From: Oceanobacillus salinisoli
GTDB taxonomy: Bacteria; Bacillota; Bacilli; Bacillales; Amphibacillaceae
NCBI RefSeq assembly: GCF_009733865.1
Contig: NZ_WOFB01000007.1
Coordinates: forward strand, 186,001 to 250,000
Direction of reading: 5' to 3'
DNA: 64,000 nt
The notes below the pieces were generated by a model. That model saw nothing but the letters and a program-made list of their open reading frames with translations. It searched no databases and was not told where the DNA came from. A program made the translations under genes and the position numbers. Below are positions 17,907-27,091 of the stretch, piece after piece (the stretch's first letter is position 1; every line of letters begins with the position of its first letter).

Positions 17907-18542
17907 CTATAATGATGGCTGACTTTTGAGTAAATATGCTTGAACTGCGTATTGACTCTTTCCTTTATGAGTCAGAAGTGAATGTAAGAGCAAATCGATA
18001 TATACCCTAGAGATTGAATCGATGGTTAGTGGCCCGTCTTTGTTAAACCATTTATAGGTCCAGTTCACCATTCCAATAATGGCCATCGCAGAAATGTCTG
18101 CTGGAACTTCTTCACGAAAATCTCCACTTTCTTGGCCCTCTTGGATTACTTTTACTATTAGTTTGCGGTATTCATCACGTTTTTCCTTAATTCTTTGATA
18201 AAATTCCCCCGTCAAATAAGCACTTTCTTGATAGAAGACGGTAATATGAGGTTTGTACAAGTCGAATACTTTGGTAAAGGATTGCATAATAGCACACATG
18301 CGAGAAACTGGAGTATCAAAGTTATTATATGCCTCCTTTCCTTTTTCAAAAACATAGGAGATAAAAACATCGTGGATGTGATAAAGTAGTTCATCTTTTG
18401 ATCGATAATTGTGGTAAAATCCTCCCTTTGAAGTTCCAGCTTCTTTTACGATTTGGTCAACTGTAACACCATGGTAGCCATTTTTTTCGAATAAAACGAG
18501 GGCGGTAGCAATTATTTTTTCCTTCAACGTTAGCTTCTGCAT
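17907..18542 (-). CDS. TetR/AcrR-family transcriptional regulator
   Basis: This 211-residue regulator has an N-terminal helix-turn-helix. ALVLFEKNGYHGVTVDQIVKEAGTS begins near residue 14, followed by KGGFYHNYRSKDELLYHI, the classic TetR recognition helix. The C-terminal part is a variable ligand-binding domain, which in neighbours of beta-oxidation genes usually senses acyl-CoA. It reads in the same direction as the acyl-CoA dehydrogenase and lies 61 bases upstream of it. The palindrome at 17867 lies in that gap. It therefore probably represses the dehydrogenase/biotin-carrier unit, and perhaps more of the cluster. The ligand is unknown. Confidence 0.88.
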   Translation of the reverse strand: MQKLTLKEKIIATALVLFEKNGYHGVTVDQIVKEAGTSKGGFYHNYRSKDELLYHIHDVFISYVFEKGKEAYNNFDTPVSRMCAIMQSFTKVFDLYKPHITVFYQESAYLTGEFYQRIKEKRDEYRKLIVKVIQEGQESGDFREEVPADISAMAIIGMVNWTYKWFNKDGPLTIDSISRVYIDLLLHSLLTHKGKSQYAVQAYLLKSQPSL

Positions 18543-18742
18543 TTTTCACCATCCTTTGAAATTATTGTAACATATTTAGTTAATGTTTGCTATAATTTTC
18601 TGAAAATAAATTCTGTTTAATAATCGGGCTAATCACGAACAAATTTGCTGAAATATTCTATAAAACAATTATTTAAATTAGGTGAGTAGTAACAATATAT
18701 ATAATATTATTGGCATTTTTTAATATTATACTTAAAATAAAT

Positions 18743-18756
18743 TGTAACCGGTTTCA
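18743..18756 (+). promoter_or_regulatory. Candidate CcpA cre site upstream of the CoA-transferase operon
   Basis: TGTAACCGGTTTCA fits the low-GC Gram-positive cre consensus TGNAANCGNTNNCA at every fixed base and is nearly palindromic. It lies about 55 bases before the TTG start at 18811. A site here would put the CoA-transferase, hydratase and ligase genes under carbon catabolite repression, as expected for fatty or organic acid catabolism. Confidence 0.6.
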
Positions 18757-18810
18757 AAAAATGTAAATTGTTAAACAATTTAATTATTTACCTCGAAAGG
18801 ATGGTGTCAT

Positions 18811-19936
18811 TTGCCACTAAAATCCATCAAAGTCCTAGATCTAACCCGTCTCCTCCCAGGTCCCTTCTGTACCATGCTCCTCGCTGATTTTGGAGCAGAG
18901 GTAATTAAAGTGGAAGCTCCGGAATTTGGGGATTATTTACGAAACTATGAACCAAAAGTCGATCAGAACAGTGCATTTTTTCATTCGCTTAACCGCAACA
19001 AAAAAAGTATATGTTTAGATTTGAAAACGAAAGAGGATAAAGAAAAGTTTAAGGACCTGGTTAAAGAGGCAGATGTAGTGGTGGAGTCATTTCGGCCGGG
19101 GGTAATGGAAAAACTGGGGCTTGATTATTCTATCCTTAAATCAATTAATCCAGGGCTGATTTATTGTGCAATAACTGGCTATGGCCAAACAGGTCCATAC
19201 GCCAATCTTCCAGGTCATGACATCAACTACATAAGTCTAGCTGGTTTGCTTAATTTAATGGGGGAAAAAGACGGAAAGCCTGTTGTTCCTGCAACACAAA
19301 TTGCGGATATCGGTGGTGGAGCACTGCCAGCAACGATTGGGATATTATTAGCTTTATTAGAAAGAAAAAATTCAGGAAAAGGTCAATTTGTTGACATTTC
19401 TATGATGGATGGAGTCATATCATGGTTACAGGCGACTCTGCCAAACTATTTATCTGCCAATATACTTCCCAAAAGAGGAGAGCAGTTGTTAGATGGCAGT
19501 CGTGCATGTTATGCGGTGTACGAGACAAAAGATGGACGTTATCTTTCTGTAGGTGCTTTAGAGCTGAAATTTTGGAAGGCGTTTTGCATCGTGATTAATA
19601 AAGAGGATTTTGTCCCACTTTTGAATGCATCACTCAAAGAACAATACTTGTATGAAGTATGAAGTCCAAACCATCATAAATGAGAAGACACTGGAGGAGT
19701 GGACGGAAATATTCGCTGGAGTGGAAGCGTGCGTTACCCCTGTCCTTACATATGATGAAGTGATAAACAATCCGCAAGTTATTGCAAGAAATATGATTCA
19801 AACTCTGTTTGATGACGAGAAATATATTGGTAATCCTATTAAACTTTCGGAAACGCCTGGAAAAATTCAAACCAAAGCACCAGAGCTTGGTGAGCATACA
19901 AAACAGATACTTCAAGAAGTTAGTAAATTACCATAA
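18811..19936 (+). pseudogene. CaiB/BaiF-type CoA-transferase split by a 7-bp tandem duplication
   Basis: This family III CoA-transferase would move CoA between carboxylic acids. It starts at TTG after AAAGGATG. It shows VLDLTRLLPGPFCTMLLADFGA, the catalytic aspartate region PGHDINYISLAGLL, and GQFVDISMMDGV. At 19651-19664 the heptamer TATGAAG occurs twice in tandem and introduces TGA after EQYLYEV. Removing one copy restores a single frame through VQTIINEKTLEEWTEIF to the end at 19936, giving about 370 residues, a normal length. It is inactive as read, but a precise reversion would repair it. An ordinary sequencing error of 7 bases is unlikely. Confidence 0.85.
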
Positions 19937-19953
19937 TACGGGAGGCATATATC

Positions 19954-20733
19954 ATGTCAACAGTAAACACTAATTTTCAAGATGGTATCTTTGAAATCAT
20001 ACTGAACCGTCCTGAAAAATTAAACGCATTGAATAAAGATTTAGCAGTGGATTTAGGAAAAGCTGTGACTGAAGCGAAGTCTAATACCGATGTCGGAGCA
20101 GTCTTAGTTTATGGAAATGGGAAAGGCTTTTGTGCAGGAGGGGATTTAAAAGACTTTGGGATTGATATTGATGATCCAACCGAAGTCAGGGAGTTTTTAC
20201 AAGTAGGTCATGAAGTCGTGCTAGGACTTTATCATATGGAAAAGCCTGTTATTGCTGCAGTACATGGTCCTGCAGTTGGAGCCGGCTGTAATATTGCATT
20301 TGCCTGTGACATCATTATTGCGGAAGAGGGTGCCGTTTTTTCTGAGATTTTTTCACAGGTAGGTGCCATCCCTGACTTTGGCGGTTTATATTTTCTTCCG
20401 CAAAAAGTGGGAATGCATGTTGCAAGTGAATTAATATTCACAGGAAAGAAGCTCAAAGCGCAGGAAGCGAAAGAATATAGATTAATTAATCAAGTCACAG
20501 AGAATGGCCAAGCTATCGAAAAAGCTCGAGAACTTGCTGCTTCCTTGGCAAAAGGTCCAACTAAAACATTAGGAATGGCAAAACGAATACTGCATCAAGC
20601 TCCATACATGTCATTGGAGGATTTATTACAGCTGGAAGCCTACGGTCAAGCGGTTACCTTTCAATCCGAGGACTTTAAAGAGGGAAGAGCTGCATTTATG
20701 GAAAAAAGAAAACCTAATTTTTTAGGTAAATAA
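19954..20733 (+). CDS. Enoyl-CoA hydratase/isomerase family protein (PaaG-like isomerase features)
   Basis: This is a crotonase-fold protein of 259 residues. The oxyanion region is FCAGGDLKDFG. The first hydratase glutamate is replaced: the segment reads GAGCNIAFACD, with asparagine where hydratases have glutamate. Further on, FSEIFSQVGAIPDFGG has an aspartate at the PDFGG position, as in PaaG-type ring-forming isomerases and delta3-delta2 enoyl-CoA isomerases. An isomerase role is therefore more likely than simple hydration. GGGAGG precedes the ATG. It follows the split CoA-transferase by 17 bases and precedes an acyl-CoA ligase by 15, so the three form one operon. Confidence 0.83.
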   Translation: MSTVNTNFQDGIFEIILNRPEKLNALNKDLAVDLGKAVTEAKSNTDVGAVLVYGNGKGFCAGGDLKDFGIDIDDPTEVREFLQVGHEVVLGLYHMEKPVIAAVHGPAVGAGCNIAFACDIIIAEEGAVFSEIFSQVGAIPDFGGLYFLPQKVGMHVASELIFTGKKLKAQEAKEYRLINQVTENGQAIEKARELAASLAKGPTKTLGMAKRILHQAPYMSLEDLLQLEAYGQAVTFQSEDFKEGRAAFMEKRKPNFLGK

Positions 20734-20748
20734 TAAGGAGATGATTAT

Positions 20749-22338
20749 ATGCAAACCCCACTAACGCCACTAGACTGGAAAAGAAGAGCAATTAAATACT
20801 ACCCGGAAAAAATAGCAGTCATTGATGAAGGGAAAGAATTCACGTATAAAGAGTTCGGCGAGCGTACGGATAGATTAGCAGCTGCACTAAGTGAAGCTGG
20901 TATCAAACAGGGTGATCATGTTGCCGTGATGCTGCCAAATACCCATTATATGCTTGAATGCTTCTATGGAATTTGTCAACTTGGTGCGGTAATGGTTCCG
21001 TTAAACTATCGGATTTCAGCTGCAGATATGGAATATATTATCAACCACAGTGATGCAAAAATGTTAATAGTCGATGAGGAGTTTGCAGCACCCATCGAAG
21101 AAATTGTTGATAACCTCTCCTTAGAACAAATCATCTTAGTTCCTGTTGAAGGACAAAAATCTTCTATTAAAAGCATTGACTATGAATCATTTCTACAACA
21201 TGCTCGGGCTACAATACTTCCAGAAGTAGAGATTGATGAAAATCAATTACTAACCTTAAACTACACCAGTGGAACCACTTCAAAGCCTAAAGGCGTTATG
21301 CAAACCCACCGCAGTAACTACATTAATGCAGCCAATTTTATGTTTCATTTAGGAGTAAAACACGATGATGTTTACCTTCATACATTGCCAATGTTTCATG
21401 CTAATGGATGGGGAGGAGTATGGGCGATTACGGCAGCAGGAGCTACACATGTCTGTTTACGAAAAGTAGATCCCCCTGTTATATTAGATGTTTTTGAGAA
21501 AAAAGGAATTAGCTTGCTATGTGGAGCACCAACCGTTGTGAACATGTTAGTTAATGATCCTAAAGCTAAGGAAACAACAGTTACAACTAATCCACGTATG
21601 GGTACGGCGGGTTCACCACCAGCTGCTGCACTTATTAAAAAGGCTCAAGACATACTAGGTATAAACATGATTCATGTATATGGATTAACAGAAACAGCGC
21701 CATTTATTTTATATTGTGAATGGAAAACCGACTTTGACTCGAAATCAGCGGATGATCAAGCAACCATTAAAGCAAGACAAGGTATCGAACTAGCATTTAA
21801 TGGAGAAACCAAGGTGATTCGCCCAGATGGAGAAGAAGTCGAGTGGAATGGGGAAGAGCTTGGTGAAATTGTGACGCGTGGGAATGTTGTGATGAAAGGG
21901 TATTATAAGGACCCGGAAAAAACAGCAGAAGCTATAAAAGACGGCTGGTTCCATACGGGAGATTTAGCCGTTACGCATCCAGATGGATATATCGAAATTC
22001 GTGATCGTGCAAAAGATTTGATTATTTCTGGTGGAGAAAATATCTCTTCTACAGAGGTAGAAGGGGTGCTGTATAAACACAAAGATGTCTTGGAAGTGGC
22101 AGTCATTGCGATTCCTAATGAAAAATGGGGAGAAGTGCCAAAAGCAATCATTGTTTTGCAGCCGAACGCACAAGTAACCGAGCAGGAGATAATTGATTAT
22201 TGCCGTGATAATATGGCTCATTTTAAGGCCCCTAAAGAAGTGGAGTTTGTAGAAAGTTTACCGAAAACAGCTACAGGTAAGCTGCAGAAATTCCGTTTAC
22301 GTGAAATGCATTGGGGAAGTTTCAAAAAGGTAAATTAA
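20749..22338 (+). CDS. Long-chain-type fatty-acyl-CoA ligase
   Basis: This is a 529-residue adenylate-forming ligase. It contains NYTSGTTSKPKGVMQTHR near residue 170, LPMFHANGWGG, GAPTVVNML, VYGLTETAPF, GWFHTGDLAVTHPDGYIEI, DRAKDLIISGGENISS and TATGKLQKFRLRE. The FHANGWGG and REMHWG features match the dimethylsulfoniopropionate or medium- to long-chain acyl ligase group. AAGGAG precedes the ATG. It is the last intact gene of the operon starting at 18811 and is followed by a terminator hairpin. It would supply the acyl-CoA used by the neighbouring isomerase, dehydrogenase and thiolase. Confidence 0.9.
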   Translation: MQTPLTPLDWKRRAIKYYPEKIAVIDEGKEFTYKEFGERTDRLAAALSEAGIKQGDHVAVMLPNTHYMLECFYGICQLGAVMVPLNYRISAADMEYIINHSDAKMLIVDEEFAAPIEEIVDNLSLEQIILVPVEGQKSSIKSIDYESFLQHARATILPEVEIDENQLLTLNYTSGTTSKPKGVMQTHRSNYINAANFMFHLGVKHDDVYLHTLPMFHANGWGGVWAITAAGATHVCLRKVDPPVILDVFEKKGISLLCGAPTVVNMLVNDPKAKETTVTTNPRMGTAGSPPAAALIKKAQDILGINMIHVYGLTETAPFILYCEWKTDFDSKSADDQATIKARQGIELAFNGETKVIRPDGEEVEWNGEELGEIVTRGNVVMKGYYKDPEKTAEAIKDGWFHTGDLAVTHPDGYIEIRDRAKDLIISGGENISSTEVEGVLYKHKDVLEVAVIAIPNEKWGEVPKAIIVLQPNAQVTEQEIIDYCRDNMAHFKAPKEVEFVESLPKTATGKLQKFRLREMHWGSFKKVN

Positions 22339-22346
22339 CAATGATG

Positions 22347-22377
22347 GCCTCTGGACTTTGATTCAGGGGCTGTTTTT
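22347..22377 (+). terminator. Rho-independent terminator after the acyl-CoA ligase
   Basis: A 7-bp stem GCCTCTG/CAGGGGC (one G-T pair) with a 10-base loop is followed by TGTTTTT, nine bases after the ligase stop. Confidence 0.65.
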
Positions 22378-22606
22378 AAGTTGAAGGCCAGTGAGGGGAT
22401 AGTGAATGGAAAATAGAAGAAGCCTTCCAGAACAAATAAGAGAGGATCTCGGTAAATTGAGTCCATTTCTTAGAAAGGCTTGAAAAATAGAAGAATACGA
22501 GCAATTGACGATAAGCATTATCAAAAATGTCTCTGTTAGAATGTTGCCAAAGTAGACATTGTTTAATGGAAGAATTACAAATTTACAAATAGAGAGGAGC
22601 ATGTTT

Positions 22607-23735
22607 ATGCGTGAGGCTGTTATTGTAGAAGCGGTTAGAACTCCTGATGGGAAAAAAATGGGGGTTTAAGTACCATCCGTGCAGAGGATTTAGCCGCAAG
22701 ACCATTAAGGGAAGTAGTAAAGAGGGCCGGTATTTCACCTGCTTTGGTAGAAGATGTTATTTTAGGATGTGTATCACAAGTTGGAGAACAATCTGCAAAC
22801 ATAGCTAGAGTTGCAGCACTCCAAGCGGGCTATCCCATAGAAGTTCCAGGTACAACCATTGATCGCCAATGCGGTTCGAGCCAGCAAGCTGTTCATTTTG
22901 CTGCTCAAGCAATTATTAGTGGGGATATGGATGTAGTTGTGGCTGGTGGCGTAGAAAGTAGAATCGTTTAAATGTTGATTTTAGTGAAGAACTTACTTCT
23001 AATTATGAAATCATTCATAAAGGTGTATCTGCTGATCGAATAGCAGATAAATGGAATTTTTCTCGGGAGGAATTGAATCAATTTTCATTGGAAAGTCATC
23101 AAAAGGATATCCAGGCGCAGAAAGAGGGAAGATTTGATAGGGAAATAATGCCGCTGGAGGTTACCGCGTCAGACGGTTCAAGCTATATAACAAATGAAGA
23201 TGAAGGGCCTAGGGGAAATTCCAGTTTAGAGAAATTATCAGAGTTGAAACCAGTGTTTAAAGAAGATGGAAGTATTACAGCTGGAAATTCCAGTCAAATC
23301 AGTAATGGTGCAAATGCTATTTTACTAATGTCCAGGGAAAAGGCAGAGGAATTAGGGTTAAAGCCTAGATTTAGGGTAGTTGCTCGTACTGTGGTTGGAT
23401 CAGACCCAACGCTCATGCTAACAGGACCAATTCCAGCTACTGAAAAAGTGCTGAAGAAAGCAGGATTATCCATGGGCGACATCGATATATTTGAAGTGAA
23501 TGAAGCTTTTGCATCTGTTCCATTAGCATGGCTTGAGGAAACTGGCGCCGATCCTAAAAAGTTAAATCCGAATGGCGGAGCGATTGCTCTTGGTCACCCA
23601 CTAGGAGCAAGTGGTGGGAGACTGATGATTACGATGATGCATGAACTGGAAAGAACCGGCGGACGATACGGACTTCAAACAATGTGTGAAGGTCATGGAA
23701 TGGCAAATGCAACGATAATTGAAAGACTAGATTAA
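22607..23735 (+). pseudogene. Broken thiolase (paralogue of the gene at 15054)
   Basis: The gene starts correctly with MREAVIVEAVRTPDGKK after GAGAGGAG. A run of seven adenines at 22655-22661 is one base short of the length needed, and TAA follows within three codons. The frame is then open again through DRQCGSSQQAVHFAA. A second lesion lies near 22960, where about 20 bases corresponding to NMSRVPIGS are missing and another stop results. From 23073 to the end it is fully open, with NPNGGAIALGHPLGASGGR and TMCEGHGMANATII. The intact paralogue at 15054 presumably carries the function. Confidence 0.9.
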
Positions 23736-23782
23736 GAGTATGATTGCAAATTTGAAACTTAATTAAAAAGGAGTGTAAAAAA

Positions 23783-24762
23783 ATGAAAAATGAGGCAATT
23801 GAACAAATGAAAAAATCGGTGGAATTGCCAGTAATTATGGCACCAATGTTTATTATTAGTAATTCTAAAATGGTCATCAATGCCTGTACTTCCGGAATAA
23901 TTGAAACCTTTCCAGCTCTTAATGCTAGGACAGAGGAAATATTGGAAAACTGGATGGAGGAAATTACAACTGAATTGGAAAAACAAAAACAGTTCCATCC
24001 AGATAAGAAAGTTGCACCTTGGGGTATCAACTTTATCGTACATCGCTCCAATAAACGCTATGTCAGGGATTTAAAGCTAATAGAAAAATATTAGCCGCCC
24101 GTTGTTATTACTTCATTAGGTGATCCCAGTCCGGTCGTGAAGATTGTACATGAATATGGTGGCATCGTTTTTTCTGATGTTATTAATATTAAATTTGCTA
24201 TGAAGGCGATTGAAAAAGGAGCAGACGGATTGGTGCTAGTTGCAAGTGGAGCTGGTGGGCATGGTGGTACATATAACCCAATCCCCATTTGTCCATGAAG
24301 TGAGAGAATTTTTTGATGCCAATTGCCTTATCAGGGGGGATGACGAAAGGGGAAGGTATTCTTTTGACAGAGGTTTTAGGAGCAGATTTTGCCTATATAG
24401 GGACACGGTTTATACCCTCAGTAGAAAGTCAGGCCAAAGAGCGATATAAAGAGATGATAGTTGAATCGTCTATTGAAGATATTACGTATACAGATGCATT
24501 CAGTGGAATCAATGCAAATTATCTTGTACCGAGTATTGTGAATACAGGGCTGGATCCTAGCAATCTTCAAAAGAAAGATAAGATAGATTTTTCAGAGAGG
24601 CAGAAAGATGTGAAGGCTTGGAAGGACATTTGGGGCGCTGGTCAAGGTGTAGGTTCGATTACTAAAATCCAAACTGTGGCTGAAATAGTTAATGAACTGA
24701 GGAGAGATTATGAGAGAGCGATAGGAAAAGTATTTCAAAAAAGGGAGGAGTACAGTAAATAA
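23783..24762 (+). pseudogene. Broken nitronate monooxygenase-like flavoprotein
   Basis: Read across frames this is a 2-nitropropane dioxygenase/NAD(P)H-dependent flavin oxidoreductase. It has LPVIMAPMFIISNSKMV and WGINFIVHRSNKRY. A TAG at 24092 follows, then PPVVITSLGDPSPVVK, GADGLVLVASGAGGHGGTYNP, a frameshift near 24290, another near 24325, and ALSGGMTKGEGILLTEVLGADFAYIGTRFI to the end. The glycine-rich FMN phosphate-binding parts are recognisable. One stop plus two frameshifts make it non-functional. AAAAGGAG still precedes its ATG, so decay seems recent. Confidence 0.85.
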
Positions 24763-24786
24763 TCGGTTATAGGTCAAACTCTCTAT

Positions 24787-25018
24787 CTTAAAAGAAGAAA
24801 TTGAGTTTTACACAATTATTCTGAAATTTTTAGAAAAGGAAGCCTATCTTTATTTTGAAATAGGAGACAATTTAAAGGAGGCAGCTAAGCTAGGCTTTCT
24901 ATGTTCTCAAGTAGAGGAGAAATATGGCGGAATGAATACTGTAGTTTGGATATTCTGCTGTGCTTCTAGAAGAATTGGTAAAGGACTGGTCGGTTTGGGA
25001 TTTGTAATAATGAGTTAA
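24787..25018 (+). pseudogene. N-terminal relic of an acyl-CoA dehydrogenase
   Basis: A short stretch translates in pieces to LKEEIEFYTIILKFLEKEAY, LKEAAKLGFLCSQVEEKYGG, then in another frame LLEELVKDWSV and GFVIMS. This is the usual N-terminal domain of acyl-CoA dehydrogenases (compare AKLGLLGIPFPEEYGGAGG-type text in the gene at 16703). It has at least two frame changes, and nothing of the flavin or catalytic domain remains. It lies directly before the intact MBL hydrolase. Confidence 0.7.
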
Positions 25019-25051
25019 AAATGACAGTAATATTATTAGGAGATGAATCAA

Positions 25052-25993
25052 ATGTTAGAAGAATTTGGATTAAAACAAATAACACTTGATCTACCCTTTC
25101 GTTTAAATCATGTAAATTGTTTTTTAATGGAGGGGGAGCATGGTTGGAAGATTATCGATGTTGGGCTTCATAATAAGGAAACTATCGAAAGGTGGAATAA
25201 AGAGTTAAAAGGAAAAGAAGTTACGGATATTATTATTACCCATTACCATCCAGATCATTTTGGTTATGCAGGCGCTCTTCAACAAAAAACTGGTGCAACC
25301 CTTTGGATGAGTAAAACTGATGCAGATGCTGGAGTGACAGCCTGGGAAGAAGAGTATTTAAATAAATTAACTACAAACTATGCTCTAGCTGGTATTCCAC
25401 CGCAAGTAGCTAATGAGATGTTTAAAAATACCGATAGTTTTATTTCCAAAGTTTCCCCTTATCCAAGCGTAAGCCAATATTTGAATGAGGGAGAATTTAT
25501 ACAAATAGGAAAGTATGAATATGAGATTATTTTTACTCCAGGTCACTCGGATGGTTTAGTAAGTTTCTATAATAAAGAAAAAAATATATTACTTTCCACA
25601 GATCATATTTTACCTAAGATTACTCCTAATATTTCTTATTGGTTTCACGGAGATCCGAATCCATTAAAAACTTATCTTGAATCACTGGACAAAATTAAGA
25701 AACTGGATGCTGATTATGTTATTCCTTCACATGGAAATGCATTTCGTGGAGCCAATGATAGAATAGAAGAAATAAAGTCCCATCATTATGAACGATTGGA
25801 TAAAACACTTGAGATTATTAATCAAAGAAAAACAATCTATGAGGCATGCCAGCAACTATTTCCTAAGATTAAAAATGTTCATGAGTCCAGGTTTGCTATT
25901 GGTGAGACGATTGCACACTTGGAGTATTTAAGATGCCAAAGTGAATGTGAACATGAGTTGAAAGAAGGAGTTTATTGGTATGTAGCTTCATAA
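25052..25993 (+). CDS. MBL-fold metallo-hydrolase
   Basis: This is a metallo-beta-lactamase-fold hydrolase of about 313 residues. The metal ligands are in order: THYHPDHFG near residue 75, the histidine of FTPGHSDG, the aspartate of STDHILP, and the histidine of VIPSHGN. A C-terminal helical extension with a KNVHESRFAIGETIAHLEYL segment is characteristic of the thioesterase-like or lactonase-like branch. AGGAG about ten bases before 25052 selects this start over an ATG at 25043. Given the cluster, a thioester hydrolase is a reasonable guess, but no activity can be read from sequence. The broken paralogue is at 14020. Confidence 0.85.
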   Translation: MLEEFGLKQITLDLPFRLNHVNCFLMEGEHGWKIIDVGLHNKETIERWNKELKGKEVTDIIITHYHPDHFGYAGALQQKTGATLWMSKTDADAGVTAWEEEYLNKLTTNYALAGIPPQVANEMFKNTDSFISKVSPYPSVSQYLNEGEFIQIGKYEYEIIFTPGHSDGLVSFYNKEKNILLSTDHILPKITPNISYWFHGDPNPLKTYLESLDKIKKLDADYVIPSHGNAFRGANDRIEEIKSHHYERLDKTLEIINQRKTIYEACQQLFPKIKNVHESRFAIGETIAHLEYLRCQSECEHELKEGVYWYVAS

Positions 25994-25997
25994 ATAT

Positions 25998-26037
25998 AAA
26001 AGGATGTCTTAGCAACCTTTTAAGGACATCCTTTTTT
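25998..26037 (+). terminator. Rho-independent terminator after the MBL hydrolase
   Basis: AAAAGGATGTCTT pairs with AAGGACATCCTTTT with one bulged base, and a run of six thymines closes the 3' side, immediately after the hydrolase stop. Confidence 0.85.
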
Positions 26038-26040
26038 AAT

Positions 26041-26374
26041 AATTATTTTAAAAATCATAACGATTATACATTCATCTACCGCTCCCTTAACTCTACACCA
26101 CTGATCTAATACGAGTAGACTTTGGCAATTTTCCATCTTTCTATACGGATCGATAGACTATTTAGTATGTTCTTTGAGTTCCCTCACTAATCTAATTTAG
26201 GAGCATAGTTTGTTCTAAAGTGTTGCCATCTTGAAACTTTACTACACTACCCTTATCTATAATCTATACTCTACTTTCTCCATAAATAGTATATTAGCAT
26301 GGGCGTTGAGATTTGGTTGCATCTTTCTTATATCCATATAAAAAAAGAGGAGAACCCAAATCCCCCCTCCAACC
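26041..26374. other. Intergenic stretch, no gene seen
   Basis: There are 334 bases between the hydrolase terminator and the anti-sigma stop. No convincing frame was found. Near 26345-26375, read on the minus strand, a weak GGAG/CTCC hairpin is followed by CTTTTTTT and may end the sigma/anti-sigma transcript. Confidence 0.4.
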
Positions 26375-27091
26375 TCACTCCCAATAACCCACCGGCACCA
26401 CAAACGTCTCCGGCCCTGTTGGCTCAACACTACCACCAATCGGTTCCACACTTGCCTTCATGAACTTAAATTGTCCCACATCATCCCCTTTGAAAAATAC
26501 ACGGGATGTCCCGTTTTGAATGTAGAGAACTTCTCCTTCCATTAGATTATCGTCATACACAATCCATAATTGATAATCGTTATCGGAAAGTTGCGGTAAT
26601 CCATCTACCTCAAGCAGCATTTCATCTGCTGATTGATTAATCCAAAGGTTCCCCGAAATATCAGGAAAGTCCGCAACGGGAATGACCGCCACCTGTTTGG
26701 TATAATCCTTAGAGATGATATCTTCCTCTACATCATCATTATAAGCGACTTGATAGGAACGCTCCAATGACTGATTATAAAAAATCAATCCTACCGTAAC
26801 GATGAAAATGGCTACAGCACTACCTAATACGAAGACAAAAGCAGGTTTTTTCCGTTTTCTATGAATGGGGTGTTTTTTCTCTTCAAAGTCTTGCCAAATT
26901 CTTTCTTTTACAGAAGAATTCGGGCTTTCCTTCTCCTCTTTTTCCAGTATGAACCGCCAGTTTTCCAATTTACGATGACAAGTCCCACAATGTTCCATGT
27001 GCTCGTATACTTTCTTTTTCTTATCTTCACTCAGATTTCCTAACGCCAAATCAATTAACTGTTCTTCAGATACATGCTGCTTATAATTCAT
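26375..27091 (-). CDS. RskA-type anti-sigma factor
   Basis: This membrane-bound anti-sigma factor is encoded directly behind its sigma gene. The N-terminal zinc-binding domain has the H-x3-C-x2-C pattern in HMEHCGTCHRKLENW. One membrane helix follows, AFVFVLGSAVAIFIVTVGLI, near residues 95-115. The extracytoplasmic RskA domain has the typical LWINQSADEMLLEVDGLPQL and YQLWIVYDD segments. The ATG at 27091 overlaps the sigma stop by 11 bases and has GGAGGTG at a workable distance. A GTG at 27109 is an alternative. Regulated release, presumably by proteolysis as in the family, would free the sigma factor. Confidence 0.87.
   Translation of the reverse strand: MNYKQHVSEEQLIDLALGNLSEDKKKKVYEHMEHCGTCHRKLENWRFILEKEEKESPNSSVKERIWQDFEEKKHPIHRKRKKPAFVFVLGSAVAIFIVTVGLIFYNQSLERSYQVAYNDDVEEDIISKDYTKQVAVIPVADFPDISGNLWINQSADEMLLEVDGLPQLSDNDYQLWIVYDDNLMEGEVLYIQNGTSRVFFKGDDVGQFKFMKASVEPIGGSVEPTGPETFVVPVGYWE

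Noticed and set aside
22380-22606. Possible small gene (MENRRSLPEQIREDL...) between the ligase and the broken thiolase
   Set aside because: It stops after about 25 codons, and continuing text is in the same frame only after a stop. It has no recognisable family and may be another relic, but support is too weak.
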